From the NCBI GenBank assembly GCA_944320105.1, contig CALUGA010000002.1:1-64000 (forward strand): a stretch of DNA of 64,000 nucleotides. Direction: 5' to 3'. Below the pieces are notes generated by a model. The model was not told the DNA's origin, ran no database searches, and was given only the letters and a program-made list of their open reading frames with translations. The stretch comes from an uncultured Prevotella sp. (lineage in GTDB: Bacteria; Bacteroidota; Bacteroidia; Bacteroidales; Bacteroidaceae). Shown here in pieces: positions 36,303 to 44,555 of this stretch (its first letter is position 1; each line of letters starts with the position of its first letter). The position numbers were made by a program, and so were the translations under genes.

Positions 36303-36364
36303 CATGACAAGGCGAAGCGTCATAACTGCACTTTGAGGCAGTTATGACGCTTCGCCTTGTCATG
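36303..36364. terminator. Perfect 27-bp stem-loop between convergent genes
   Basis: Positions 36303-36329 are the exact reverse complement of 36338-36364, with loop actttgag. There is no T run. It lies between rprY (+) and the small membrane gene (-), so it is probably a bidirectional terminator. Confidence 0.7.
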
Positions 36365-36380
36365 TCATGCCATGTCGGGT

Positions 36381-36560
36381 TTAGTAGCGGCTTTCGCCCT
36401 TTAGCGCGGCCACGTGGGTGATGATGCCGGCGACTATCAGTCCAAGCCCGGCTAATTGCACCCAGTTGTGGTCAGTCCATCCCGCGAGCTGGCTCGCTAC
36501 GAGCGTAAGCGCACCGAAGCCCACGAGGCCCAGGCCGATGTCTTTAAGATGTCTTTTCAT
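36381..36560 (-). CDS. Small two-helix membrane protein, function unknown
   Basis: The 59-residue protein starts MKRHLKDIGLGLVGFGAL (an ATG 9 bases earlier adds MTT). Two hydrophobic segments (about 8-24 and 33-52) separated by a short GWTDHNW loop make it a likely inner-membrane hairpin. It ends in a charged tail. Similar short proteins occur widely in Bacteroidetes without assigned function. Confidence 0.6.
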   Translation of the reverse strand: MKRHLKDIGLGLVGFGALTLVASQLAGWTDHNWVQLAGLGLIVAGIITHVAALKGESRY

Positions 36561-36803
36561 TGTTGTCATGCGGATGGTTGTGCCGTGCCGTTTGGGCGTT
36601 CGCTCCGGGGCATGGCTGCGTTTGCAGTGCAAAGATAATGCTTTTTTGCCGTAAATGAGCCTTGGCAAGAGCTTATTTTCGGCCTTTCTGGGTGCCTTTG
36701 TGGCCCGGCTGAGGCTTGATGCTATCTTTGGCCGTTCAGACTATTCTGCAGGATATTTCCTTACAAAATGGGTTCTTGTTCCCCATGCCTGCATACCTGC
36801 ATT

Positions 36804-36891
36804 GTGAAACGTGCCGTTTGGCATGGCGAAACGGCACGTTTCGCATGCCCGAATGGCCTGTTTTGCAGCGCAATTTGGGTGGTTTTGCAAC
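36804..36891. repeat. Array of four 22-bp palindromic units (copy 5)
   Basis: The units start at 36804, 36826, 36848 and 36870. The second is the best palindrome (GCGAAACGGCACGTTTCGC). A trailing GTATGTCAATGG follows. Confidence 0.8.
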
Positions 36892-37073
36892 GCTCTGTAT
36901 GTCAATGGATTGCGCCGTTCGGCCCAGGTTTTGAAAAAATATTACCATTCCCTTTAGCTTCTTGCGCCGTTGCCGATTTTGCGCGAGATGCTTGTTCGCG
37001 TAAGCCCATGGCACGCTTGCTGGCCGTAACGTGCTTGCGGCCATTGGAATATGCATCAAAAAAGCATCGAAAA

Positions 37074-37105
37074 TTTGGCAGTTTCGGGAAAAAGCAGTAC
37101 CTTTG
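37074..37105 (+). promoter_or_regulatory. rpsF operon promoter
   Basis: TTTG (37074-37077) and TACCTTTG (37098-37105) are 20 bases apart, an excellent Bacteroidetes promoter. The leader is about 40 bases. Confidence 0.85.
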
Positions 37106-37150
37106 CACCGCATTTTGCAAAAACAACAAATTAATCAATTTATTTAAAGT

Positions 37151-37495
37151 ATGAATCAATACGAAACCGTTTTCATTTTGACTCCCGTTTTGTCTGATGA
37201 ACAGATGAAGGAAACGGTCGCAAAATTCAAGAAGCTCCTCACCGACAATGGTGCCGAGATCCTGAACGAAGAGACCTGGGGCCTGAAGAAGATGGCTTAT
37301 GCTATCCAGAAGAAATCCACGGGTTTCTATTGCCTGTTGGAGTTCAAGGCAGAGCCGACAATGGTAAAGACGCTCGAGACGGGCTTCCGCCGCGACGAGA
37401 AAGTTATCCGTTACATCACGGTGAAGCTCGACAAGTACGCCGTTGAGTACGCAGAGAAGAGAAGAAACAAACTGGCTAAAAAAGAGGAGGCTTAA
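37151..37495 (+). CDS. rpsF: 30S ribosomal protein S6
   Basis: This 114-residue S6 binds S18 in the 30S platform. It starts [19 protein letters not shown], has [18 protein letters not shown] and ends in a charged tail. It is first of rpsF-rpsR-rplI, an operon order conserved across bacteria, here without ssb. Confidence 0.98.
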   Translation: MNQYETVFILTPVLSDEQMKETVAKFKKLLTDNGAEILNEETWGLKKMAYAIQKKSTGFYCLLEFKAEPTMVKTLETGFRRDEKVIRYITVKLDKYAVEYAEKRRNKLAKKEEA

Positions 37496-37499
37496 CGTT

Positions 37500-37766
37500 A
37501 TGGCACAAGAATCAGAAATCAGATATTTGACTCCACCCTCAGTGGACACCAAGAAGAAGAAGTATTGCCGTTTCAAGAAGAGTGGCATCAAGTATATCGA
37601 CTACAAGGATCCCGAGTTCCTTAAGAAGTTCCTCAACGAGCAGGGCAAGATTCTGCCCCGCCGCATTACCGGCACTTCGCTCAAGTATCAGCGCCGCGTG
37701 GCCCAGGCCATCAAGCGCGCACGCCAGATTGCGTTGCTGCCTTACGTAACAGACTTGATGAAATAA
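37500..37766 (+). CDS. rpsR: 30S ribosomal protein S18
   Basis: This 88-residue S18 has the core [20 protein letters not shown] and [20 protein letters not shown]. It starts 4 bases after the rpsF stop at an ATG preceded by gaggcttaacgtt. Confidence 0.98.
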   Translation: MAQESEIRYLTPPSVDTKKKKYCRFKKSGIKYIDYKDPEFLKKFLNEQGKILPRRITGTSLKYQRRVAQAIKRARQIALLPYVTDLMK

Positions 37767-37781
37767 TAAGGAGGAAACAGA

Positions 37782-38315
37782 ATGGAAATAATACTGAAAG
37801 AAGATATCATCGGCCTGGGATTCAAGAACGACATCGTGACTGTTAAGTCAGGCTATGGCCGCAACTACCTCATCCCCACAGGCAAGGGCGTTATCGCTTC
37901 GCCGTCTGCAAGGAAGGTATTGGCCGAGAACCTCAAGCAGCAGGCTCACAAGCTCGCCGCCCTTAAGGCTGAGGCTGAGAAGAGGGCTGAGGCTCTGAAG
38001 GACGTTGCGCTCACCATTACCGCCAAGGTTAGTGCCACGGGTGTTACCTATGGTTCTGTGAACGCTGCCCATGTGGCCGAGGAACTTAAGAAGCTCGGAC
38101 ACGACATCGACCGCAAGATCATCGTGATGCACGACATCAAGAAAGTGGGCGACTATGTTGCAACCATCCACTTCCACAAGGAGGTTTCCGTTGAGGTGCC
38201 TGTAAAGGTTGTGGCTGAGAACGCTCCTAAGGAGGAAGCTCCTGTGGCCGAGGCTCCCGCTGAGGAGGTCGAGGCTGAGGTTCCTGCACAGGGGGAGGCT
38301 CAGGCAGAAGAGTGA
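37782..38315 (+). CDS. rplI: 50S ribosomal protein L9 with acidic tail
   Basis: This 177-residue L9 starts MEIILKEDIIGLGFKNDIVTVKSGYGRNYLIP, the conserved N domain, then the long helix and C domain. About 27 extra C-terminal residues are Glu/Ala/Pro-rich (for example EEVEAEVPAQGEA), longer than the usual 148. A GGAGG precedes the start. Confidence 0.97.
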   Translation: MEIILKEDIIGLGFKNDIVTVKSGYGRNYLIPTGKGVIASPSARKVLAENLKQQAHKLAALKAEAEKRAEALKDVALTITAKVSATGVTYGSVNAAHVAEELKKLGHDIDRKIIVMHDIKKVGDYVATIHFHKEVSVEVPVKVVAENAPKEEAPVAEAPAEEVEAEVPAQGEAQAEE

Positions 38316-38353
38316 TTTATCGCTGTAAACCACATCATATTTATTGCAACAGT

Positions 38354-38391
38354 AATCCCGGATGGCTTCGCGGCTGTCCGGGATTTTCTTT
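38354..38391 (+). terminator. Terminator of rpsF-rpsR-rplI
   Basis: AATCCCGGA pairs perfectly with TCCGGGATT, followed by TTCTTTT. The rest of the 355-base gap to the next gene shows nothing recognisable. Confidence 0.9.
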
Positions 38392-38611
38392 TCTGGTGGA
38401 GCTGGATGCGGCAGGGTGTGCTTTTCGTGGCTGAGTGTGTGGTCTCCCGCCTTGGATTTCATGGCAGCACCTTTGCCAAGCCGGTGGCAATGATGAGTGG
38501 TGGTAGTCTTGTGGGTGGCGGTTGGAGTTTGTGCGCCATCTTCTCGGACAGCGGGCGGCAGCATTGCCTGTGCAGCATGGTTGTGCGCTCGGGGCGTTGG
38601 CAGCACGCAAC

Positions 38612-38639
38612 AAAAAACCGCCAGACTTGCGCCTGGCGG
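38612..38639 (-). terminator. Terminator of the small lipoprotein gene
   Basis: CCGCCAG / CTGGCGG stem. On the minus strand TTTTTTG follows. It lies 31 bases past the stop. Confidence 0.85.
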
Positions 38640-38670
38640 TAATTCTCTCACTGTTCGTGATTGCAACTGA

Positions 38671-38853
38671 TTACTCAGCAACGGTGCTGTCAACAGGAGC
38701 GGCAGTGCTGTCGGCAACGGTTGAATCAACAACTGCAGAGTCAACGGTAGCTACAGTGTCAGAATCAACGGGAGCAGCCTGATTTGTCTTGTTACCGCAA
38801 GATGCGAAAGAAATAGCTGCAACAGCTACGAACATAAATACCAATTTTTTCAT
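38671..38853 (-). CDS. Small low-complexity lipoprotein
   Basis: The 60-residue precursor (start at 38853) has a signal with lipobox SFASC (Cys19). The mature part has 42 residues made mostly of VDS/ADS-like repeats (DSDTVATVDSAVVDSTVADS), acidic and probably disordered. It has its own terminator, and its upstream region is AT-rich. Similar short repeat lipoproteins are common and uncharacterised in Bacteroidetes. The function is unknown. Confidence 0.75.
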   Translation of the reverse strand: MKKLVFMFVAVAAISFASCGNKTNQAAPVDSDTVATVDSAVVDSTVADSTAAPVDSTVAE

Positions 38854-39080
38854 TTTCTTTGCTTTTTTAGTCTGTAAAACAATCATTTGTTTATTAAAAC
38901 GATGCAAAGGTATATATTTTTTCGATAGGTTGTTCTTTTTTATGCAACTTTTTTATGCCTCATTTTGTAACTTTTGCGCAACCATCTGAAAATCAATGAA
39001 TTGGGAAATGTTAAAAATGATATTCCCAAATGTGTGCCGTTAAAGGCAGTCCTTTTGGCAGCTGTTTGGCAAAAATTGCT

Positions 39081-39088
39081 TACCTTTG
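39081..39088 (+). promoter_or_regulatory. mtaB promoter -7 element
   Basis: TACCTTTG, 31 bases before the mtaB ATG. A TTTTGG at 39053-39058 is a looser -33 candidate. Confidence 0.65.
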
Positions 39089-39119
39089 TAGAGGATTAGT
39101 TTCTTACATTATATAATAT

Positions 39120-40466
39120 ATGATAGACACTTCTGCCTTCCAAGGCAAGAAAGCCGCATATTTCACGCTTGGCTGCAAGCTGAACTTCTCGGAGACTTCC
39201 ACTTTCGCGCAGACGCTGCAAAGTTTGGGTGTGCGAACTGCGGGCGAGGGGGAGCGTGCCGACATATGCTTGGTGAACACTTGCTCGGTCACTGAGGTGG
39301 CCGACCATAAGTGCAGGCAGGCCATACATCGCATGGTGCGCTCAAACCCGGGGGCTTTCGTCGTCGTCACCGGCTGTTACGCGCAGCTTAACCCCGAGGC
39401 CGTAAGTGGCATTGAGGGGGTAGACCTTGTGCTTGGTACCGATGAGAAAGCCCGGCTCGTGCAGTTCCTTTCAGACTGTTGGGGCGCAAGTGGAGATGCG
39501 CCAGACGGCCATCTGCATCGCCATTATTCGGTAAAGACCAAGGATATAAAGTCTTTTGCGCCCAGTTGCTCGCGCGGCAACCGCACACGCTATTTCCTGA
39601 AAGTGCAGGACGGGTGCGACTATTTCTGCACTTATTGCACCATACCATACGCCCGCGGCTTCAGCCGAAACCCCACGATAGAGTCGCTTGTGGCGCAGGC
39701 TGAGGGCGCGGCTCAAGCAGGCGGCAAGGAGATAGTGCTCACGGGGGTGAACATTGGAGACTTTGGCAAGTCTACGGGCGAGGCATTCGTTGACCTCGTA
39801 AAGGCTCTCGATGCTGTTCCCGGGGTGGAAAGATACCGCATAAGCAGCCTCGAGCCCGACCTCATCTCCGACGAACTTATAGACTACTGTGCCGCCAGCA
39901 GGGCGTTCATGCCCCATTTCCACATCCCGTTGCAGAGCGGCAGCGACACCGTTTTGAAGCTCATGCACCGTCACTACGGCACGGCGCTTTTTGCAGAAAA
40001 GGTGAAAAGGATAAAGCAAACAATGCCCGATGCCTTCATAGGCGTTGATGTCATGGTGGGCAGCAGGGGCGAAACTCAGGCTTGCTTCGACGAGACATAC
40101 GCGTTCATCGAGTCGCTCAACGTATCGCAATTGCACGTTTTCCCTTATTCCGAGCGACCCGGCACAGCGGCACTCCGCATCCCTTACGCCGTGGATGAGG
40201 CTGAGAAGAAGCGCAGGAGCAAGCTCTTGCTCGACCTCTCGGAGCGCAAGTTCCGCTCGTTTTATTCCCGGTATATCGGCACAGAGGCTGAAGTGCTCTT
40301 CGAGAAAGCCGCCCGTGGCAGGGCCATGCACGGATTTACGCGCAACTATATCCGCGTGGAGCTGCCGCCGGAGATTGCAAGGCCGGAGTTTGACAACCAG
40401 ATAATGAGGGTCAGGCTCGGCGAGTTTAATCACGACAGCACCGCATTAAAAGCCACGATATTATAA
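39120..40466 (+). CDS. mtaB: tRNA t6A37 methylthiotransferase MtaB
   Basis: MtaB adds a methylthio group to t6A at tRNA position 37. The 448-residue protein has the N-terminal MTTase domain with cluster ligands in TLGCKLN, VNTCSVT and TGCYAQL. The radical SAM domain follows with CDYFCTYCTIPYARG and ISSLEPDL, and HFHIPLQSGSDTVLKLMHRHY. A C-terminal TRAM-like domain (about 385-448) is present. The variant TLGCKxN, in place of TxGCQMN, favours MtaB over MiaB. Confidence 0.95.
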   Translation: MIDTSAFQGKKAAYFTLGCKLNFSETSTFAQTLQSLGVRTAGEGERADICLVNTCSVTEVADHKCRQAIHRMVRSNPGAFVVVTGCYAQLNPEAVSGIEGVDLVLGTDEKARLVQFLSDCWGASGDAPDGHLHRHYSVKTKDIKSFAPSCSRGNRTRYFLKVQDGCDYFCTYCTIPYARGFSRNPTIESLVAQAEGAAQAGGKEIVLTGVNIGDFGKSTGEAFVDLVKALDAVPGVERYRISSLEPDLISDELIDYCAASRAFMPHFHIPLQSGSDTVLKLMHRHYGTALFAEKVKRIKQTMPDAFIGVDVMVGSRGETQACFDETYAFIESLNVSQLHVFPYSERPGTAALRIPYAVDEAEKKRRSKLLLDLSERKFRSFYSRYIGTEAEVLFEKAARGRAMHGFTRNYIRVELPPEIARPEFDNQIMRVRLGEFNHDSTALKATIL

Positions 40467-41485
40467 TGGACAAGATAGCAATCGTAATCCTCAATTGGAA
40501 CGGGGCGGCCATGATGCGCCGCTATTTGCCCACAGTAGTCAAGTTTTCGTGCGATGAAGCCGCCCTGTACGTGGCCGACAACGCATCCACTGACGACTCG
40601 TTGCAGTTGCTTGAGGCCGATTTCCCGGGCTGCAATGTAATAAAGCTCGACAAGAACTGGGGCTTTGCTGATGGTTACAACAAGGCCCTGGCACGCATAG
40701 AGGCAGAATATTACCTCCTGCTAAACTCCGACATAGAGGTGACGCGCCACTGGCTGACGCCCCTTGTGGAGTTCATGGATGCCCACCCGGAGGCTGCTGC
40801 CTGCCAGCCCAAGCTGCTTTCGCTGAACGACAGGGGCAGTTTTGAGTATGCGGGAGCCTGCGGTGGCTTCATCGACAAGTACGGATACCCCTTTTGCCGG
40901 GGGCGGATATTCGACACCTTGGAGCGTGACAACGGTCAGTATGACAGCAGGCAGGAGATATTCTGGGCCACAGGGGCGGCCTTGATGGTTCGTTCGGCAG
41001 ATTACTGGAGAGCAGGCGGCCTTGACGGACGCTTCTTTGCGCACAACGAGGAGATTGACCTTTGCTGGCGACTCCGCCTCCTGGGCAGGAAGATTTATTG
41101 CATACCGGAGAGCGTTGTCTACCATCTTGGTGGCGGAACACTGCCCAAGGGCAATCCGATGAAGACCTTCCTGAACTTCCGCAACAACCTTGCCATGCTA
41201 TACAAATGCCTGCCCGATGGTGAGCTGCGCCACGTGATGAGGGTACGCTGGCTGCTCGATTACGTCGCAGCCTTTGAGATGTTGCTGCTCAAGCGGAGCT
41301 TTGGCGACTTCAAGGCCGTGTGGAAGGCGAGGCGCGCCTTTGCCCGGTGGAAGGCCGACTTTGCCGACGACAGGCGGCGCATACAGGCTTCGCGCGTGGT
41401 CGATGGCATTCCCGAACGGAAGCCTTTCCTGCTGCTTTGGCAGTATTATGCCAAGGGCAGGAAGCGTTTTGCCGACTTGCCGTGA
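40466..41485 (+). CDS. Family 2 glycosyltransferase
   Basis: The 339-residue GT2 enzyme has VILNWNGAAMM at the nucleotide-sugar site, ADNASTDDS, the metal motif LLNSDIEV (DxD-like), GGFIDKYGYPFCRGR and the acceptor-side motif GGLDGRFFAHNEEIDLCWRLR (ED-like). This is typical of rhamnosyltransferase-type proteins in envelope glycan synthesis. The donor and acceptor are unknown. Its ATG overlaps the mtaB stop (TAATG). Confidence 0.9.
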   Translation: MDKIAIVILNWNGAAMMRRYLPTVVKFSCDEAALYVADNASTDDSLQLLEADFPGCNVIKLDKNWGFADGYNKALARIEAEYYLLLNSDIEVTRHWLTPLVEFMDAHPEAAACQPKLLSLNDRGSFEYAGACGGFIDKYGYPFCRGRIFDTLERDNGQYDSRQEIFWATGAALMVRSADYWRAGGLDGRFFAHNEEIDLCWRLRLLGRKIYCIPESVVYHLGGGTLPKGNPMKTFLNFRNNLAMLYKCLPDGELRHVMRVRWLLDYVAAFEMLLLKRSFGDFKAVWKARRAFARWKADFADDRRRIQASRVVDGIPERKPFLLLWQYYAKGRKRFADLP

Positions 41486-41536
41486 GGCATTGCGGCGCAG
41501 TCGGACTGGTATGTCGGCAAGCGTCTTGTTACGATA

Positions 41537-41580
41537 GCGCAAAAAGCGCCATGGACTTTTGCCCATGGCGCTTTTTGCGT
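41537..41580. terminator. Bidirectional terminator
   Basis: GCAAAAAGCGCCATGG pairs with CCATGGCGCTTTTTGC. It gives T runs on both strands between the convergent glycosyltransferase and DUF4861 genes. Confidence 0.9.
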
Positions 41581-41625
41581 TTATGTGTTTTTTTGTAAGA
41601 TTTGTTTGTAGTTGTTGTGCCGCTG

Positions 41626-42852
41626 TCAGTATTTCACTGTCACGGGATTGTTTATTTCCTCTTTCCAAGCCTTAAGGTAGGCAAACCACTCCTTTGAGCT
41701 GTGGAAACCAAACTCCTCGTTGTCAGAGCCGAAAGTTATGTTGTAGTGCAGCTCGTCGGTGGCGTTGCCGATGACGTATGGGTAGTTGTCCTTGTTGGCG
41801 GGCAGCTCCTCCACCACGTACTTGGCGGGGATGCAGATGCCCAGGCCCACGGTTTCGCGCTTATGCCCGGCAGAGTCCTTGGCCGACACGGGCCAGTCGG
41901 TGCCCCAGCAGCCGCGCAGTCCTTGCTTGTCGCTCATCTCAACTGAGTTCTTTACGTTGATGATGCCGGTGGCGAAGCGGTAGTCGGCAGCCTGCTTGTT
42001 GAACTTTATGTCCACCGAGCAGTCGCGGCGGCCGGCATAGAGGGTGTAGCGTGTGGTCATGTCGAGCCTGTCCTTGCCGGCGTTCATGGTGTTCCAGCCC
42101 TTGTCCACCACTTCTACTATTGTGCGCAGCGGCCCGCGCGACACGATGCGCAGCGTGCGCTTGTCCACGTCCTTAAGCATCTGCGGCTTGCTGCCGTCCC
42201 ATCCGCGCAGCGTACCGAGGCCGAGCGTTTCGCCCACCCAGAGCACATCGTCGCCCATTCCTGCGGCCTTCTGCTCTTTGCTTGGGTAGAACTGTGTCTG
42301 CTTCAGCTCCAGGCCCTTGCGGTATTTGCCGTAGATGTCCACGGTCTGTCGGTGGTCGAAGTATATGCGGTAGGCCACCATGTCGTTTTCGAAGGCCGGC
42401 CCGTGGTGGTGGAGCATCCAGTATGGGTTAGTGCCGTTGTCCACGGTGAGGCTGCTTATGTATAAGTTCTGCTTGTTGTTGCTCTTTACTTTCTTGTTGG
42501 TCAGCAGCATTTCGGCGTACACCTGCGGCGTGTAGCTGCGTGGCGAGCCGCTGTCATCGAGCCTTACGCTGAACTCCTGCTTGCCTTTCTTGTCTATGTC
42601 GGTGATGAAGCACAGCTCGTCGAATGTGCCATCGCCGTCGAGGTCGTCGAGCTGCGAGGGTATTTCCTTACCGTTCAAGGTAACGAGGGCCGACTTTACG
42701 CTGATGCCGCAGTCGGCCAGCCTCACCACCACGGGTGTGGCCTTGCGAGCCGTTCCGGTGGTGTTCTCCACGTTAACGCTGATAGTTTTCTGTGCAGCCG
42801 CTGCGGAGAGCACGGCTGCGAGGAATGCCATTGTGACAAGTTTCCTTTTCAT
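41626..42852 (-). CDS. Secreted DUF4861 protein
   Basis: The 408-residue precursor (start 42852) has a signal peptide (MKRKLVTMAFLAAVLSAAAA). The rest is a single DUF4861 domain, with PVVVRL, DDLDGDGTFDELCF, YWMLHHHGPAFENDMVAYRIYF and WVGETLGLGTLRGW. DUF4861 proteins are found with polysaccharide-degrading genes, and the same domain is fused to GH105 at 54774. A minus-strand -7 element TAACTTTG lies at 42893-42886. The activity is not known to me. An acidic-polysaccharide role is inferred. Confidence 0.8.
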   Translation of the reverse strand: MKRKLVTMAFLAAVLSAAAAQKTISVNVENTTGTARKATPVVVRLADCGISVKSALVTLNGKEIPSQLDDLDGDGTFDELCFITDIDKKGKQEFSVRLDDSGSPRSYTPQVYAEMLLTNKKVKSNNKQNLYISSLTVDNGTNPYWMLHHHGPAFENDMVAYRIYFDHRQTVDIYGKYRKGLELKQTQFYPSKEQKAAGMGDDVLWVGETLGLGTLRGWDGSKPQMLKDVDKRTLRIVSRGPLRTIVEVVDKGWNTMNAGKDRLDMTTRYTLYAGRRDCSVDIKFNKQAADYRFATGIINVKNSVEMSDKQGLRGCWGTDWPVSAKDSAGHKRETVGLGICIPAKYVVEELPANKDNYPYVIGNATDELHYNITFGSDNEEFGFHSSKEWFAYLKAWKEEINNPVTVKY

Positions 42853-43009
42853 GTTGAATTGTTTTTTTAGATAGTTTCGTCTGCACAAAGTTACTGAAAA
42901 TACCTCACAAATTCTCAGTCGAAGCCCTTGTCGGCCGTCCGCATGGTCTTTTTTTCGCTGATTTTTGTCTGTTTTAGCTTAATTTTTAGGTTTTTAAAAT
43001 ATTTATTGC

Positions 43010-43017
43010 TATATTTG
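43010..43017 (+). promoter_or_regulatory. Promoter of the GldB-like gene
   Basis: TATATTTG followed by CA in AT-rich DNA, 38 bases before the GTG start. Confidence 0.65.
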
Positions 43018-43054
43018 CAACGTAAATAAACGGTATACATCAGTCAAGGAACAA

Positions 43055-43858
43055 GTGCATAAGGTATATTTCATAGTGGTGTTGGCCTTGCTCACCTTGT
43101 GGGGGTGCGAGTGGCGTTTGAAGTCGGGCGGCGGCGAGCAGCAGCCGGGCGATGTGGTGGTGGAGCGTTATGACCGCATACAGAGCCTCTACCTCACCAC
43201 TGGCGACTTCTCGGCTTTGCAGCAGCTCAACACTGAGTATCCCATGCAGACGCGCGCCCTGATAGAAGACGTGCTGAAGATAGGGCGCGTGAACGACCCG
43301 GAGATCAACACCAAGTTCCTAAAGTTCTACCAGGACATAGCGCTGCAGAGCCTCATAAACGAGGTGGAGCAGCAGTACGCCAACATGGACGACATAAACA
43401 AGGGGCTTACCGAGGCTTTCGCCCGGCTGCGCAAGGAGGTGCCGGAGATAGGCATCCCGCAGATATACACGCAGATAGGCGCCCTCGACCAAAGCATCGT
43501 GGTGGGCAACGGCACGCTCGGCATAAGCCTCGACAAGTACCTCGGGGCCAGCTATCCCCTTTACCTCAAGTATTACCCCAAGGCCCAGCGCGAGCAGATG
43601 GAGCGCTCCATGATAGTGCCAGACTGCATGGTGTTCTACATCTTGAGCCAGTATCCAATGCCACACGACAAGGAGATGACGCAGGAGGAGTGCGACATAC
43701 ACATGGGCAAGATAATGTGGGTGGTAAACAAGATAACCCAGAAGCACACCTTCAAGGGGCAGTACGTGGCCATTGTAGACCGCTACATGAAGCGTAACAA
43801 GGGCGAAAGCGTGGCCACGCTGCTGCGCAACAATGACTATAAGGCCATCGCCCGGTAG
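43055..43858 (+). CDS. GldB-like lipoprotein
   Basis: The 267-residue protein uses a GTG start (GTGCATAAG), with a lipoprotein-like signal ending LWGC. The domain resembles gliding-motility lipoprotein GldB: VERYDRIQSLYL, YTQIGALDQSIVVGNGTLGISLDKYLGASYPLY, IVPDCMVFY and a late HMGKIMWVV. GldB-like proteins also occur in non-gliding Bacteroidetes, where the role is unclear. It stands alone, 697 bases before the riboswitch-controlled gene. Confidence 0.75.
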   Translation: MHKVYFIVVLALLTLWGCEWRLKSGGGEQQPGDVVVERYDRIQSLYLTTGDFSALQQLNTEYPMQTRALIEDVLKIGRVNDPEINTKFLKFYQDIALQSLINEVEQQYANMDDINKGLTEAFARLRKEVPEIGIPQIYTQIGALDQSIVVGNGTLGISLDKYLGASYPLYLKYYPKAQREQMERSMIVPDCMVFYILSQYPMPHDKEMTQEECDIHMGKIMWVVNKITQKHTFKGQYVAIVDRYMKRNKGESVATLLRNNDYKAIAR

Positions 43859-43947
43859 CCTTTCGGGCGCGCCGTGGCGAATACGATTCTGTAATCTTTT
43901 TTCATCATTTGCGCTGTTGGCCGCATCGGCTTGTGGCTCAGTGAGTT

Positions 43948-44035
43948 ACGAAACGGGCTGTTTTGCATTGCGAAACAGCCCGTTTTGCGTTGCGATATGG
44001 CCTGTTTTGCGTTGCGAAACGGCATATATTGGCAT
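43948..44035. repeat. Array of four 22-bp palindromic units (copy 6)
   Basis: The units start at 43948, 43970, 43992 and 44014. The lead-in ctgtaatcttttttcatcat (43890-) and the lead-out gggcgcaatgtaattat both recur around copy 7, so the repeat extends beyond the units to roughly 43888-44083. Confidence 0.85.
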
Positions 44036-44229
44036 CCCATGCCGATTGCGGGGCAGTGTCAGAGGGCGCAATGTAATTATAAATTACTTTCTGTCCGTAT
44101 GCCTGCCGACATTTTCCTACCGTGCATAGAGTCACCCAATACCACATTTTCAGGCCGAAGGCTTGCTTGGCAAGGTGGGCAAGAAGAAAATATAAAGGCC
44201 CATGATGTGGTTAATTGGATATTTTGTAG

Positions 44230-44237
44230 TACCTTTG
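44230..44237 (+). promoter_or_regulatory. Promoter -7 element of the riboswitch transcript
   Basis: TACCTTTG followed by CG. Transcription should start near 44244, just before the riboswitch. Confidence 0.7.
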
Positions 44238-44244
44238 CGGCAGC

Positions 44245-44430
44245 AATGGTTCACTGCAAAAAGTGATTAAAAGGGAACGGGGTGAGAATCCCCGACAGTC
44301 CCGCTGCTGTGAGCCGTCCTTATCAGGAGCGAACAACAAAGCCACTGGGCATTGCCGGGAAGGCGTTCGCATCCGGGCGGCGAGTCAGAAGACCTGCCTT
44401 GCGCAAACATCCCTGCACGCTTCGAGGAAA
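44245..44430 (+). promoter_or_regulatory. Cobalamin riboswitch
   Basis: The conserved core reads AAAAGGGAACGGGGTGAGAA (from 44269), then cgacagtcccgctgctgtga, the B12 box GCCACTG (44341-44347), CCGGGAAGGCG and GTCAGAAGACCTGCC (to 44398). These are the hallmark elements of adenosyl/aqua-cobalamin riboswitches in the usual order. It should repress the following gene when B12 is plentiful. A stem ACGCAGG / CCTGCGT lies at 44479-44499 before the ATG and may be the expression platform. Confidence 0.93.
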
Positions 44431-44555
44431 AGCGGCCGGGTAGAAACAGCCATTCAACATAATGCGCCCCGCAGCATCGACGCAGGTTTTTGCCTGCGTG
44501 AAGCCCTGCGCGTAAGCGCGATGCAAAGGCAAAATCCTTTATATACAATAGTATT

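Larger units (their letters stand above)
36561..37150. other. 590-base divergent gap
   Basis: It holds the upstream region of the small membrane gene, copy 5 of the 22-bp array with its flanks (from ttccttacaaaatggg to aaaatattaccattcc) and the rpsF promoter. No gene is supported. Confidence 0.6.
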
